This document shows, in pieces, positions 35,480-45,271 of a stretch of 64,000 bases of DNA. The translations under genes were made by a program, and so were the position numbers. This DNA is from Andeanibacterium sp035497315 (GTDB taxonomy: Bacteria > Pseudomonadota > Alphaproteobacteria > Sphingomonadales > Sphingomonadaceae). Under the pieces are notes generated by a model. The model was not told the origin of the DNA. It searched no databases and was given only the letters and a program-made list of their open reading frames with translations. Numbering within the stretch: position 1 is the stretch's first letter; each line of letters starts with the position of its first letter. The stretch is from assembly GCA_035497315.1 (NCBI GenBank), contig DATJDU010000029.1, forward strand, positions 14,161 to 78,160. The letters are read 5' to 3'.

Positions 35480-36217
35480 CTATTCCGGCGCGGCCAGCCC
35501 CGCGCCCTTCGCTTCCCGCCCGCTGACTTCGGGCAGCGCCCTGGCAACGGCGCCCGATGTGGCCGCGACCAGTTCCTCTATGCCCTGCGGCGTGGGGTGG
35601 ATCTTGTCATCCTGCAGCAGGTCGGGCTTGTCATAGACCGGCTCCAGAAAGAACGGCACCAGCGCCGCGCCATATTCCTTCGCCAGATCGGGATATATCC
35701 GGTCAAACTCGCGCTGGAAGTCCGCGCCCAGATTGGGCGGTGCGCGCATGCCCATCAGCAGGGCAGGAATTCCGCGGGCCTTCAGCTCTTTCAGGATTGC
35801 GGCGATATTGGCGCGGGTTTCGACCGGGCTGAGGCCACGCAACAAGTCATTGCCGCCCAGTTCCACGATCACGAGCTGAGGCACGGCGGGCTGATTGTCG
35901 AGCGTGAAGGCGAAGCGCTGGGCCGCGGCTGCGCTGGTATCGCCCGACACGCCCCCATTGGCGACCCGCGCATTGATGCCCTGCGCGCGCAGGGCCAGTT
36001 CAAGCTTCGCGGGGTAGGCCTGCGCCTGTTCCACATTATAGCCTGCGAACAGACTGTCCCCAAAGGCGAGAATCGGGCGTTCCGGCCCCATCACGGGCAC
36101 ATTTTCGGGCGCGGCCACCTCTTCGGAAGGGGCAGGCGACGGCGCTTCGCTGCCGCATCCGGCAAGGCCGGCGGCAAGACACACTGCCAGCCCAATCGAC
36201 AAACACCATTGCCGCAT
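35480..36217 (-). CDS. Arylesterase / SGNH hydrolase lipoprotein (TesA-like)
   Basis: A 245-residue hydrolase. Signal peptide with lipobox LAGC (MRQWCLSIGLAVCLAAGLAGCG), a Pro/Ala/Glu linker, then the SGNH blocks: ILAFGDSLFAGYNV (nucleophile Ser), ANGGVSGDTSAAAAQRF, IVELGGNDLLRG and LQDDKIHPTPQGIEEL (Asp and His). Related to E. coli TesA esterases. It is divergent from the ABC transporter genes, which is the frequent order for this family. Confidence 0.92.
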   Translation of the reverse strand: MRQWCLSIGLAVCLAAGLAGCGSEAPSPAPSEEVAAPENVPVMGPERPILAFGDSLFAGYNVEQAQAYPAKLELALRAQGINARVANGGVSGDTSAAAAQRFAFTLDNQPAVPQLVIVELGGNDLLRGLSPVETRANIAAILKELKARGIPALLMGMRAPPNLGADFQREFDRIYPDLAKEYGAALVPFFLEPVYDKPDLLQDDKIHPTPQGIEELVAATSGAVARALPEVSGREAKGAGLAAPE

Positions 36218-36275
36218 CGGCCAAACTCCTAAGGGTCACTTGCTCTTGAGGTGATCCCTATGCCATCGCTGGGCG

Positions 36276-36977
36276 GTGACAAGCCCCTCAACGCCCGCCC
36301 CCGCAATTGCAGCCCGCAATCTCACCCTCACCCTTGGCGAGGGGGAAGCCTCCGTGCAAATCCTGAAAGGGATCGACCTCACCGTGGAGGCAGGGCAAAC
36401 CGTGGCCCTGCTCGGCCCTTCCGGCTCGGGAAAAAGCTCGCTGATGGCAGTGCTGTCCGGGCTGGAGCGGGCAGGCGGCGGCAGCCTTTCCGTGGCCGGG
36501 CAGGATTTTGCCGCGATGGACGAGGATGCGCTGGCTGCAGCGCGGCGGGGCCGGATCGGCATCGTGCTGCAGGCCTTCCATTTGCTGCCGACCATGACCG
36601 CGCAGGAAAATGTCGCCACGCCGATGGAACTTGCCGGGGAAGGTGACGCCTGGCCGCGCGCGGCGGCGGAGCTTGAGGCCGTGGGGCTGGGCCATCGCCT
36701 GACCCACTACCCCGCCCAACTTTCCGGCGGCGAGCAGCAGCGCGTGGCCATCGCCCGCGCCACTGCCTCGCGCCCGATGCTGATCTTCGCGGACGAGCCG
36801 ACCGGCAATCTGGATGGCGCGACCGGCAAGGACATCATCGAACTGCTCTTCGCCCGCCGTGCCGAAACCGGCGCGACGCTGGTGATCATCACGCACGATC
36901 CCTCCCTTGCCGAACGTTGCGGCCGGATCGTGACCCTGGGCGACGGGCGGATCGTGAGCGATACGGCCGCGCAATGA
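36276..36977 (+). CDS. ybbA: ABC transporter ATP-binding protein, YbbA-like
   Basis: A 233-residue ATPase. Walker A GPSGSGKSS, signature LSGGEQQRVAIARA, Walker B MLIFADEPTGNLD and the switch His in THDPSLAERCGR are present; this is the LolD/MacB-like group. The GTG start is chosen as the only start near the operon beginning. It overlaps the permease gene by four bases (ATGA). Confidence 0.93.
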   Translation: MTSPSTPAPAIAARNLTLTLGEGEASVQILKGIDLTVEAGQTVALLGPSGSGKSSLMAVLSGLERAGGGSLSVAGQDFAAMDEDALAAARRGRIGIVLQAFHLLPTMTAQENVATPMELAGEGDAWPRAAAELEAVGLGHRLTHYPAQLSGGEQQRVAIARATASRPMLIFADEPTGNLDGATGKDIIELLFARRAETGATLVIITHDPSLAERCGRIVTLGDGRIVSDTAAQ

Positions 36978-39508
36978 CCCGCGCCGCTGCCACCACCCTG
37001 CCCTGGACCGCTGCATGGGCCATCGCCCGGCGCGATCTCAACCGGCGATTCCGGGGCCTGCGCCTGCTGCTGGTCTGCCTGTTTCTGGGCGTGGGCGCGC
37101 TGGCGGCAATCGGCTCGCTCACCGGCGCGATTCAGAGCGAGCTGACCGGCCGGGGCAAGGAGATACTGGGCGGCGATCTGGAAATCGGCCTGTGGCAGCG
37201 CGCGCCCACCGTCCAGGAACTGATGGTGATGAACGGCTACGGCATCGTCTCCGGCGGACAGAGGATGCAGGCCACCGCCAGCGCGGGCGACATGGCCGCG
37301 CCGATCGAACTCAAGGCCGTGGACGGCAATTGGCCGATGTTCGGCACCTTCACCCTGAAAGACGGCACCAGGGCCGGCGCCCCGCCCGCAGGCAAGGCCT
37401 GGCTGGCCCAGGGCGCGGCGGAACGGCTGGGCATCGGGCCGGGCGACAGCTTCCAGCTTGGCACGCTGACCCTTGAGGTAGGCGGCATCATCGGGGAAGA
37501 GCCCGACCGGCTGAGCGAAGGCTTTGCCCTGGGCCCCACGGTGATCGTGGCGATGGACGTGCCCGAACGGGCCGGGCTGGTGGCCCCCGGCGCGATGTAT
37601 CAGGGCAAGTACCGCATCGCCTTCGATCGGGATTATGACGCGGAAGCCGTCTCGAAGAAGATCGAGGAATTGTTCCCCTCCGCCGGCTTCGAATTCCGCA
37701 CGTCGGACCGCGCATCCCCCGGGGCGGACCGTTTCGTTTCGCGCATGGGCGAATTTCTGGTGCTGGTGGGCCTTGCCGCGCTGGTGATCGCGGGGATCGG
37801 CATCGGCGGGGGCGTTTCCTCCTATCTCCAGGCCCGACGCACCAGCATCGCGACACTGAAGATCCTGGGCGCGACCAGCCGCGACATTGCCCGCATCTAT
37901 GCCCTGCAGCTGGGCGCAGCGGCGCTGGCCGGGGCACTAGCCGGCCTTGTGGCAGGCGTGGCGCTCACTCCGCTGCTCAGCTGGGCATTGGGTTCGCTGC
38001 TGCCGGTGCGGACCGGGCTGGTGATCGATCCGGCGGCACTGGCGCGCGCGGCGGGCTTCGGCCTGCTGGTGGCGCTGATCTTCGCCGCCCCGCCGCTGGA
38101 CAAGGCCCGGCGCTTCCCCGCCATGGCCCTGATGCGCGAGCGGGTTTCCCCCCTCGCCCGCCAATGGCGCGGATTGCTGCTGCCGGTGGGCGGCGGGCTT
38201 GTCGCGATTGCCGCGCTGGCGCTGGTGGGCACGCCGCAACCTTCGCTCAGCGCGATGTTCATGGGCGGCGCGGCGGCGCTGCTGGCAGTGCTTGCCCTGC
38301 TGGGCTGGGCGATCCGCCGCGCGGCAGAACGCGCCCCGCGCCCGCGCAATCCGCTGCTGCGCAACGCGCTGGCCAATCTTCACCGCCCCGGCGCGCAGAC
38401 CGGCGCGCTGGTGACGGCGCTGGGCTTCGGCCTGTCTGCCTTCGTGCTGCTGGCCGGCGTGCAGACCAGCCTCGATGCCAATATCCAGCGCAGCGTGCCG
38501 CAAATGGCGCCCGACTATTTCGTGCTCGACATTCCGCGCGGCCGGATCGACGAGTTCGAAGCACTGGTGCGCAAGGAAAGCCCCAAGGCCGAAATCCGCG
38601 CCGTGCCCACCTTGCGCGGCAAGATCCTGGCCTATGGGCCCAAGGGCCACATGATCCGCGTGGCGGATCTCAAGGAAATCCCCGAAGGCGCCTGGCCCCT
38701 GCGCGGCGAACGCGGGCTGACCTATTCGGACAGTGTGCCGGAAGGCAATTCGCTCACCAGCGGCAAATGGTGGCCCAGGGACTATGCTGGCGAACCGCTC
38801 GTCTCGGTCGATCAGGAGCTTGCCGACGCGCTGGACCTGAAGATCGGAGATTACCTCTCCGTCGGCCTGCTGGGGGTGGAGCGCAGCGCACGCATTTCCA
38901 GCTTCCGGCGGATCGACTGGGATTCGATGGGTTTCAACTATGTGCTGGTGTTCAGCCCCAATGCCATCGCCGATGCGCCGCATAATCTTGCCGCCACTAT
39001 CGACCTGCCCGACGGCGTTCCCACAGGGCCGCTGCTGCGCCAGATGGTCCGCGCCTTCCCGTCCAGTTCGGTGATCGAGGTCGGGCAGGTGCTGAGCGAG
39101 GCGCGGGCGATCCTGGGGCAGGTCGGCGCGGCGATCCTGGCCGCGGCTTCCGTGGCGGTGCTGGCCGGGCTGGCCGTGCTGCTGGGCGCGATCGCCGCCG
39201 CGCGGGCCAGCCGGCTTTACGACAATGTGATCCTGCGCGTGCTGGGCGCCAGCCGCCGCCAGTTGCTGCTGCTCCAGCTTGCCGAATATGGCCTGCTGGC
39301 GCTGGTGCTGGCGGGCGTGGCGCTGGTGCTGGGCAGCGCCCTTGCCTGGCTGGTGATCGCCCAGCTGTTCGAATTCGACTGGCTGCCCGGCTGGCCCCGC
39401 ATCCTTGCGGTGCTGGGCGCGGGGCTGGCACTGGTGCTGGGCTTCGCACTGGGCGGGTCGCTGCCGCTGCTGCGGGCACGCCCCGCCCAGGTGCTGAGGG
39501 AACTTTAG
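36974..39508 (+). CDS. ybbP: ABC transporter permease, YbbP-like (FtsX family)
   Basis: An 844-residue membrane protein with two FtsX modules. The first helix (LRLLLVCLFLGVGALAAIGSL) and first extracytoplasmic domain precede three helices near residues 255-400, a middle pair follows, then a second periplasmic domain and three C-terminal helices (LAAASVAVLAGLAVLLGAIAAARASRLYDNVILRVLGASRRQL). Family members may move or extract lipids or lipoproteins; substrate unknown. Paired with the ATPase and, divergently, with the esterase. Confidence 0.92.
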   Translation: MTRAAATTLPWTAAWAIARRDLNRRFRGLRLLLVCLFLGVGALAAIGSLTGAIQSELTGRGKEILGGDLEIGLWQRAPTVQELMVMNGYGIVSGGQRMQATASAGDMAAPIELKAVDGNWPMFGTFTLKDGTRAGAPPAGKAWLAQGAAERLGIGPGDSFQLGTLTLEVGGIIGEEPDRLSEGFALGPTVIVAMDVPERAGLVAPGAMYQGKYRIAFDRDYDAEAVSKKIEELFPSAGFEFRTSDRASPGADRFVSRMGEFLVLVGLAALVIAGIGIGGGVSSYLQARRTSIATLKILGATSRDIARIYALQLGAAALAGALAGLVAGVALTPLLSWALGSLLPVRTGLVIDPAALARAAGFGLLVALIFAAPPLDKARRFPAMALMRERVSPLARQWRGLLLPVGGGLVAIAALALVGTPQPSLSAMFMGGAAALLAVLALLGWAIRRAAERAPRPRNPLLRNALANLHRPGAQTGALVTALGFGLSAFVLLAGVQTSLDANIQRSVPQMAPDYFVLDIPRGRIDEFEALVRKESPKAEIRAVPTLRGKILAYGPKGHMIRVADLKEIPEGAWPLRGERGLTYSDSVPEGNSLTSGKWWPRDYAGEPLVSVDQELADALDLKIGDYLSVGLLGVERSARISSFRRIDWDSMGFNYVLVFSPNAIADAPHNLAATIDLPDGVPTGPLLRQMVRAFPSSSVIEVGQVLSEARAILGQVGAAILAAASVAVLAGLAVLLGAIAAARASRLYDNVILRVLGASRRQLLLLQLAEYGLLALVLAGVALVLGSALAWLVIAQLFEFDWLPGWPRILAVLGAGLALVLGFALGGSLPLLRARPAQVLREL

Positions 39509-39993
39509 GAGAAGACCTCTGCGTTGGCGCGGCCCTTGGGGTCAGGCCCGAAGCGATTGGGGCCGGGCGTGCCGTCGAGGAACATCACCACCAGGAAAGC
39601 AAGGCCGGCAAGAAGGCCCACCAGCGGCACGAAAGATGCCACGATCATGCCCAGATACCACCAGCCGGAAAGGTTCCGATCATGCAGGCGGCGCACGGTG
39701 ACGGCAAGCGACGGGATCAGCGCGAACAGGGCATAGATGCCGTAAAGCCCCATCATCGCGAGCGAAACCGGGCTGGACATCAGCGATGCGGCCATCATGC
39801 TTTCGTTATATTCCGCGCCCTGGCCCGCCATCTGCGCGCTGGTCATGACTGCGCTGATCATCTGGACATAGAACGGCCCCGCCAGCACACAGGCGACGAT
39901 CACGTTCAACAGCGTGAACATCCAGAATTCCATGCGCCGCGAACGCCCCGAAAAATCGAAATACCGTTTGAAGGGTAAAAGCATCCAACTCAT
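39505..39993 (-). CDS. DUF805 family membrane protein
   Basis: A 162-residue inner-membrane protein. Start MSWMLLPFKRYFDFSGRSRRMEFWMFTLLNVIV is the usual DUF805 opening (FDFxGRxxRxEFW), and VRRLHDRNLSGWWYL is the second signature. Four hydrophobic segments. Function unknown. Its stop overlaps that of the convergent permease gene by four bases. Confidence 0.88.
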   Translation of the reverse strand: MSWMLLPFKRYFDFSGRSRRMEFWMFTLLNVIVACVLAGPFYVQMISAVMTSAQMAGQGAEYNESMMAASLMSSPVSLAMMGLYGIYALFALIPSLAVTVRRLHDRNLSGWWYLGMIVASFVPLVGLLAGLAFLVVMFLDGTPGPNRFGPDPKGRANAEVFS

Positions 39994-40209
39994 TTTCAGT
40001 CCCCCGTATTCCCGCCCGTCCGGCGGGTGTGCAAAAGCAGTCCGGCTGTTACCGAGGCCGCAACAAGGGCGGAATGCGACTGGTTCCGCCAGCGATCCCG
40101 CCTCAGATGAAAGCGGAAATGTCCAATCCCGGGACCATGGGCTCTCCCCCGGTCCTGCGGATGAATCGTGTCGGGACAATGACGACCATAATTCGGCGGT
40201 TCGGGCAAG

Positions 40210-40233
40210 AAAAAGGGGGGCATGGAGCCCCCC
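40210..40233 (-). terminator. Rho-independent terminator after the TonB-dependent receptor
   Basis: On the minus strand GGGGGGC/GCCCCCC stem with a five-base loop followed by TTTTT, 31 bases after the receptor stop codon. Confidence 0.85.
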
Positions 40234-40263
40234 TGATCCATTCCGGCTCCGGCCTTCAGGTGC

Positions 40264-42942
40264 TTACCACTTGAAGCGGACCGTGCCGCCCCAGGTGAGC
40301 GGCTGGTTCGGATAGCCCGAAATCGAGAGCGGCTGCGCCACCGAATCGAACACCGAAAGGATGTAGCGGTCGTCCAGCAGATTGCGGCCCCAGACCGAGA
40401 ATTCCAGGCCGGAATCCATCGCATAGGTGATCGCGGCCGAAAGGTCGTTCACCGTGCGGGTATAGGGCGCGGCAGCGGCAATTGCCGCAGCCTGGCCACC
40501 CGAGAGATAACCCGGCAGGCCTTCCACGATCTGCACTTCGGATTCGTGATGGTAGGAAGCGTTCAGGATGATCTGATCGCCATTGCCCAGTTCATGCCTG
40601 TACTGGCCGCCCAGCACCACGGTCCATTCGGGGATGCCAGCCGGACGCGTGCCGGTAAGATCGCCCACGGCGGAGAATTTGAAATCGTCATAGGTGGGAT
40701 CGAGATAGGTCACGCCCAGATTGAACGTCAGCCCGTTCACCGGTTCCACCATGCCTTCGAACTCGACGCCGAAGGTCGATTGCTTGCCCGCATTGGCCAG
40801 GGCGAAGCCGGTGCCGGTGAAGATGTTCGACTGGAAGCCTTCGATCTGCTGCTGGAACACCGCGATATTGGCCGAACCGACGCCCCAATTCCCCTTCAGC
40901 CCGAATTCGTAGACGGTGGACTTTTCGGGATCGGCATAGCGCGTGCCATAGGTCTGGTTGGGCTTGAGCAGCCCCGCCGTCCCCAGCGCAACCGCATCCG
41001 AAGCGAAAGGACGGCTATCGCGCGAGAGATTGACCGAGGCTGCCTTGAAGCCGGTCGCATAGCTCGCATAGATGTTGATATCGGGGCTCACATCATAGGC
41101 GAGGCGAATGGTGTAAGTGAAATCGTCATCCGAGATATGGCCATCTTCCACCGAGTTCGGCACGGCCAGGAACTGCGGCAGATATTGCAGCGCCTTAAGG
41201 GGATTGAGCGGATTGACGTTGGCATTGTTGGCATTGGCCGCAGCATAGGCCGAAACCGCCGTATCGATCTGGCCGTAGATCACCGGCTGCGTGACCGCGA
41301 AGTTCATGATTTCCTGCGCGGTCGCACTGCGGCCCAGGCTCATTGCGGTGCCGACCTGCTGGGCCAGGCCGCCCTGATAGAGCAGCGTCTGGCGGAAGCC
41401 GGCATAGGCAGGATTATTGAAATCGATCTGCGAGAAAACGTCGCTGCCCGCGATCGAGGCGGAATAATCCTTCACATCCTTGGTGTAATTGCCGCCCAGC
41501 GTCAGGGTCAGCCCGTCGGTGACTTCGAAATCGACCTGGCCGAAGATCGAAAGCGCCTCGCTGTCGAGGCCGAAGGTCTCCGCATTGCCGGTGCCGGCCT
41601 TGAAGAACTGGCCGGCATATTTGGTCGGATCGCCTTCATAGGCGCCGAACGCTCCTTCCAAAGTCGGGATGCTCAGCGCCCCGCCGGAAAGGCCCTGCAC
41701 CAGGGCATCGGCATAGGAACGCGTCTGGGTGCCCCAGGTGAGCGCGCCGGTCTGGTTGACCTTCTCATTGATATAGAAGGCGCCCAGCAGGATGCTCGCC
41801 TTGTCCGCGATGTCGGCGGTCAGGCGCAGTTCCTGGGTGAAGGTGTCCAGATTGACGTCTGCGGCGATCGGATAGATCAGGTCTGCGCTGGAAAAGTCCG
41901 GGTCCTGCGCGGTCACGGCCTTGCTGTTGCGATAGGCAGTGATGGAGGTCAGCGTCATGGGGCCGATATTGTAGTCGAGCTGGGCCGACACGCCCCAGTT
42001 CTTGATGTCGTTGGTCGAATCGAAATTGCTGTAGACCACGCCCGCATAGGGATCGTTCGGGTCCGTCACATGGCCGCCCAGCAATTCGATCACCGAAGTG
42101 GCGGCGGACCGCTTGAGATTGACCACGCCGCAGCAGATTTCGTCGATACTGTCGTAATCCGCGATGATGCGAGCCTTGAAATCGGTCGAAGGTTCGATCA
42201 GCAACTGGCCGCGCACGAACCAGCGATTACGCTCGTTGGTGCGATTGCCGGTGCCCAGATCCTTGTTGTAGCCGTCACGCCCGGACCAGCCGCCCGCAAT
42301 GCTGGCCGCCACATTGTCGGACAGGGGGCCGGTGACATAACCCTTGAGCACCATGGCGTTATAATTGCCGTAGCTGGCTTCCACCGTGCCGCCGAGATCG
42401 AATTGCGGCTCTTGCGTGACGATCGAGATCACGCCGGCCGATGCATTCTTGCCGAACAGGGTCGACTGCGGCCCGCGCAACACTTCGATGCGCGAGACAT
42501 TGGGCAGATCGTTGATCTGTGCAGCAGTGCGGCTGCGATAGACGCCGTCCACGAACACACCCACCGAAGGCTCGATACCGGCGTTGTTCGCGCCATTGCC
42601 GAAGCCGCGAATGATGAAGTTGGTGTTGGCCGAACTCTGCAGCTGCGTCACGCGCAATGAAGGCACGATCGTCTGCAGATCCTTGAGGTCCCGGATCTCG
42701 GCGCGCTGGATCGCTTCGCCGGTTGTCACCGAAACGGCAACGGGAACATCCTGCAAGGTCTGTTCGCGTTTTGTCGCGGTAACGAGAATCTCGTTGCCAG
42801 AACCTGCTTCCTCCTCCGCGGGTTGGGCCAGTTCTTCTTCCTGGGCAAAGGCGACGGAAGGCATTGCCAGCGCAAGGCTGGCAGCACCGATCAGAAGGGT
42901 CGCGCGAAATGCAGGGGCACGACCAGAAACAATGATTTCCAT
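40264..42942 (-). CDS. TonB-dependent outer-membrane receptor
   Basis: An 892-residue receptor. Start MEIIVSGRAPAFRATLLIGAAS is chosen because GGAG lies six bases ahead; signal peptide cleaves at AFAQEE. A TonB-box-like NEILVTATKREQTLQDVPVAVSV opens the plug domain (to about residue 170: FIIRGFGNGANNAGIEPSVGVFVDGVYRSR, then RIEVLRGPQSTLFGKNASAGVI). The barrel ends with the aromatic VRFKW. Sphingomonads carry many such receptors for siderophores or sugars; the substrate cannot be told here. No regulator or transport partner adjoins. Confidence 0.93.
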   Translation of the reverse strand: MEIIVSGRAPAFRATLLIGAASLALAMPSVAFAQEEELAQPAEEEAGSGNEILVTATKREQTLQDVPVAVSVTTGEAIQRAEIRDLKDLQTIVPSLRVTQLQSSANTNFIIRGFGNGANNAGIEPSVGVFVDGVYRSRTAAQINDLPNVSRIEVLRGPQSTLFGKNASAGVISIVTQEPQFDLGGTVEASYGNYNAMVLKGYVTGPLSDNVAASIAGGWSGRDGYNKDLGTGNRTNERNRWFVRGQLLIEPSTDFKARIIADYDSIDEICCGVVNLKRSAATSVIELLGGHVTDPNDPYAGVVYSNFDSTNDIKNWGVSAQLDYNIGPMTLTSITAYRNSKAVTAQDPDFSSADLIYPIAADVNLDTFTQELRLTADIADKASILLGAFYINEKVNQTGALTWGTQTRSYADALVQGLSGGALSIPTLEGAFGAYEGDPTKYAGQFFKAGTGNAETFGLDSEALSIFGQVDFEVTDGLTLTLGGNYTKDVKDYSASIAGSDVFSQIDFNNPAYAGFRQTLLYQGGLAQQVGTAMSLGRSATAQEIMNFAVTQPVIYGQIDTAVSAYAAANANNANVNPLNPLKALQYLPQFLAVPNSVEDGHISDDDFTYTIRLAYDVSPDINIYASYATGFKAASVNLSRDSRPFASDAVALGTAGLLKPNQTYGTRYADPEKSTVYEFGLKGNWGVGSANIAVFQQQIEGFQSNIFTGTGFALANAGKQSTFGVEFEGMVEPVNGLTFNLGVTYLDPTYDDFKFSAVGDLTGTRPAGIPEWTVVLGGQYRHELGNGDQIILNASYHHESEVQIVEGLPGYLSGGQAAAIAAAAPYTRTVNDLSAAITYAMDSGLEFSVWGRNLLDDRYILSVFDSVAQPLSISGYPNQPLTWGGTVRFKW

Positions 42943-43331
42943 GTGAGGCTCCATCTCTCCATCCCCAGACCCTGCCGCAGTGCCTTCTTTTCGAGGATTG
43001 CCGACAAAGCCCGGTCTCCTTTTGCGATCATAAGGTTACTGGCAGGTTCACACAATCTCCAATAAGTTCTCAGGTTTCACATGTAACCATGAGTTGCATG
43101 GGGGTAACACACACCCTATCTGCCGTTACGGAACACTGGGCTTGTCGCGATGGCTCCCATGCCTGAAACAGGCCTTCGCGCAGCCACTGGCAACCACCCC
43201 AGCTTGTGACCGTATCGCGCTTTTCCACCATTTATGCTTGCCGCAATGCAGCATTACGTATAGGGGCGCGACGCCCGGGCGACACGTGTCCGAAGCTTTC
43301 AGACAAACCGCTATCTAGAAGAGCCTGACCG
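42943..43331. other. Intergenic region between the TonB receptor and typA
   Basis: 389 bases with no gene supported. It must hold the divergent promoters of both neighbours. The stretch 43034-43108 has three GTAAC/GTTAC words and three CATG words at 43080, 43088 and 43097, spaced eight and nine bases, which could be a regulator site. No clear -35/-10 pair or riboswitch structure is seen. Confidence 0.4.
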
Positions 43332-45158
43332 ATGCCCGGCAGAGAAGCCCTGCGTAATATCGCAATTATCGCCCACGTTGACCACGGCAAGACCACGCTG
43401 GTGGATCAGCTGTTCCGCCAATCCGGCACTTTCCGCGACAACCAGCGCGTGGAAGAACGCGCCATGGATTCCAACGATCTGGAAAAGGAACGCGGGATCA
43501 CCATCCTTGCGAAGCCGACCTCGATCGAGTGGAACGGCTATCGCATCAATATCGTCGATACGCCCGGCCACGCCGACTTCGGCGCCGAGGTTGAGCGTAT
43601 CCTCTCGATGGTGGACGGCGTGATCCTGCTGGTTGACAGTTCGGAAGGCGCGATGCCGCAGACCAAGTTCGTCACCGGCAAGGCGCTCGGCCTGGGCCTG
43701 CGCCCGATCGTGGTCGTGAACAAGATCGACCGCGCCGATGGCCGTCACTCCGAAGTGCTGGACGAAGTGTTCGACCTGTTCGTCAGCCTCGAGGCTGACG
43801 ACGACCAGCTCGATTTCCCCGTGCTCTACGCCTCGGGCCGCAATGGCTATGCCAGCGAAGATCCCGATGCGCGCGAAGGCACGCTCACTCCGCTGTTCGA
43901 AAAGATCATCGAGCACGTTCCCGCGCCAGAGGCCGATGTCGACGGGCCGTTCAAGTTCCTCGTCACCCTGCTGGACCGCGACAATTTCCTTGGCCGCATC
44001 CTGACCGGCAAGGTCCAGTCGGGCACCGTGAAGCTCAACGATCCGATCCGCGCGCTCGACAATGACGGCAATGTCGTGGAAACCGGCCGCGCCTCCAAGC
44101 TGCTGGCCTTCCACGGGCTTGACCGTATTCCGGTCGAGGAAGCCCAGGCTGGCGACATCATCTCGATCGCCGGTATGACCACTGCCACCGTGGCGAACAC
44201 CATCGCCGATCCCACGGTGACGGAGCCGCTTCACGCTCAGCCGATCGATCCGCCGACCCTGTCGATGCGTTTCGCGGTGAACGATTCGCCGATGGCGGGC
44301 CGTGAAGGCAGCAAGGTTACCAGCCGCATGATTCGCGACCGTCTGGCCCGCGAAGCGGAAACCAACGTCGCCATCCGTGTCACCGAAAGCGCCGACAAGG
44401 ACAGCTTCGAAGTGGCCGGCCGCGGCGAGCTTCAGTTGGGCGTGGTGATCGAAACCATGCGCCGCGAAGGTTTCGAACTGGGCATCAGCCGTCCGCGCGT
44501 GATCTTCCGCGAGGAAGACGGCCAGCGGCTCGAACCCTATGAAACCGTCGTGATCGACGTGGACGATGAATATTCGGGCACGGTGATCGACAAGATGGCG
44601 CTCCGCAAGGCGGAGATGACCGACATGCGCCAGTCCGGCGGCGGCAAGACCCGCATCACCTTCTCGGCTCCCAGCCGCGGGCTGATCGGTTATCACGGCG
44701 AGTTCCTTTCGGACACGCGCGGCACCGGCATCATGAACCGCCTGTTCGAGAAGTACGGCCCCTACAAGGGCAAGATCGAAGGTCGCCAGAACGGCGTGCT
44801 GATCTCCAACTGCACCGGCGAGGCCGTGGGCTATGCCCTCAACAGCCTCGAAGAACGCGGCATCCTGTTCGTGAGCCCGCAGGAAAAGATCTACGAAGGC
44901 ATGCTGATCGGCGAAAACGCCAAGCCTGACGATCTCGAAGTCAATCCGATGAAGTCGAAGCAGCTGACGAACTTCCGTTCGACCGGCAAGGACGACGCCA
45001 TCCGCCTCACCCCGCCGCGGGTAATGACGCTGGAACAGGCCATCGCCTATATCGACGATGACGAGATGGTGGAGGTGACGCCCAAGTCCATCCGCCTGCG
45101 CAAGGCCATTCTCGACCCGAACGAGCGCAAGAAGGCCAAGCGCAAAGAAGCCGCCTGA
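43332..45158 (+). CDS. typA: Ribosome-associated GTPase TypA/BipA
   Basis: A 608-residue translational GTPase related to EF-G and LepA, needed for growth under stress and for 50S assembly. G motifs are IIAHVDHGKTTLVD, DTPGHADFG and NKIDRADGR. The EF-G-like C-terminal part is present, with the TypA-specific end (MKSKQLTNFRSTGKDDAIRLTPPRVMTLEQAIAYIDDDEMVEVTPKSIRLRK). A strong terminator hairpin follows. Confidence 0.98.
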   Translation: MPGREALRNIAIIAHVDHGKTTLVDQLFRQSGTFRDNQRVEERAMDSNDLEKERGITILAKPTSIEWNGYRINIVDTPGHADFGAEVERILSMVDGVILLVDSSEGAMPQTKFVTGKALGLGLRPIVVVNKIDRADGRHSEVLDEVFDLFVSLEADDDQLDFPVLYASGRNGYASEDPDAREGTLTPLFEKIIEHVPAPEADVDGPFKFLVTLLDRDNFLGRILTGKVQSGTVKLNDPIRALDNDGNVVETGRASKLLAFHGLDRIPVEEAQAGDIISIAGMTTATVANTIADPTVTEPLHAQPIDPPTLSMRFAVNDSPMAGREGSKVTSRMIRDRLAREAETNVAIRVTESADKDSFEVAGRGELQLGVVIETMRREGFELGISRPRVIFREEDGQRLEPYETVVIDVDDEYSGTVIDKMALRKAEMTDMRQSGGGKTRITFSAPSRGLIGYHGEFLSDTRGTGIMNRLFEKYGPYKGKIEGRQNGVLISNCTGEAVGYALNSLEERGILFVSPQEKIYEGMLIGENAKPDDLEVNPMKSKQLTNFRSTGKDDAIRLTPPRVMTLEQAIAYIDDDEMVEVTPKSIRLRKAILDPNERKKAKRKEAA

Positions 45159-45185
45159 TCTTCTTTATCTGACCCTTTGAAATAT

Positions 45186-45224
45186 GGCCGCCTGCCTGCC
45201 CCACGCAACGGGGCACAGGCGGCC
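45186..45224 (+). terminator. Terminator after typA
   Basis: Nine-base-pair outer stem GGCCGCCTG/CAGGCGGCC with an inner TGCCCC/GGGGCA pairing, followed by GTTGTT. It lies 27 bases after the typA stop. Confidence 0.75.
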
Positions 45225-45271
45225 GTTGTTCATTGCAGCGCAGGCGCGCTAACTTTAAAGCGCGACACGGC

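Noticed and set aside
40546..42660. 704-codon plus-strand frame opposite the TonB receptor.
   Set aside because: Antisense shadow; composition and low similarity to any family, while the receptor on the minus strand has all its motifs.
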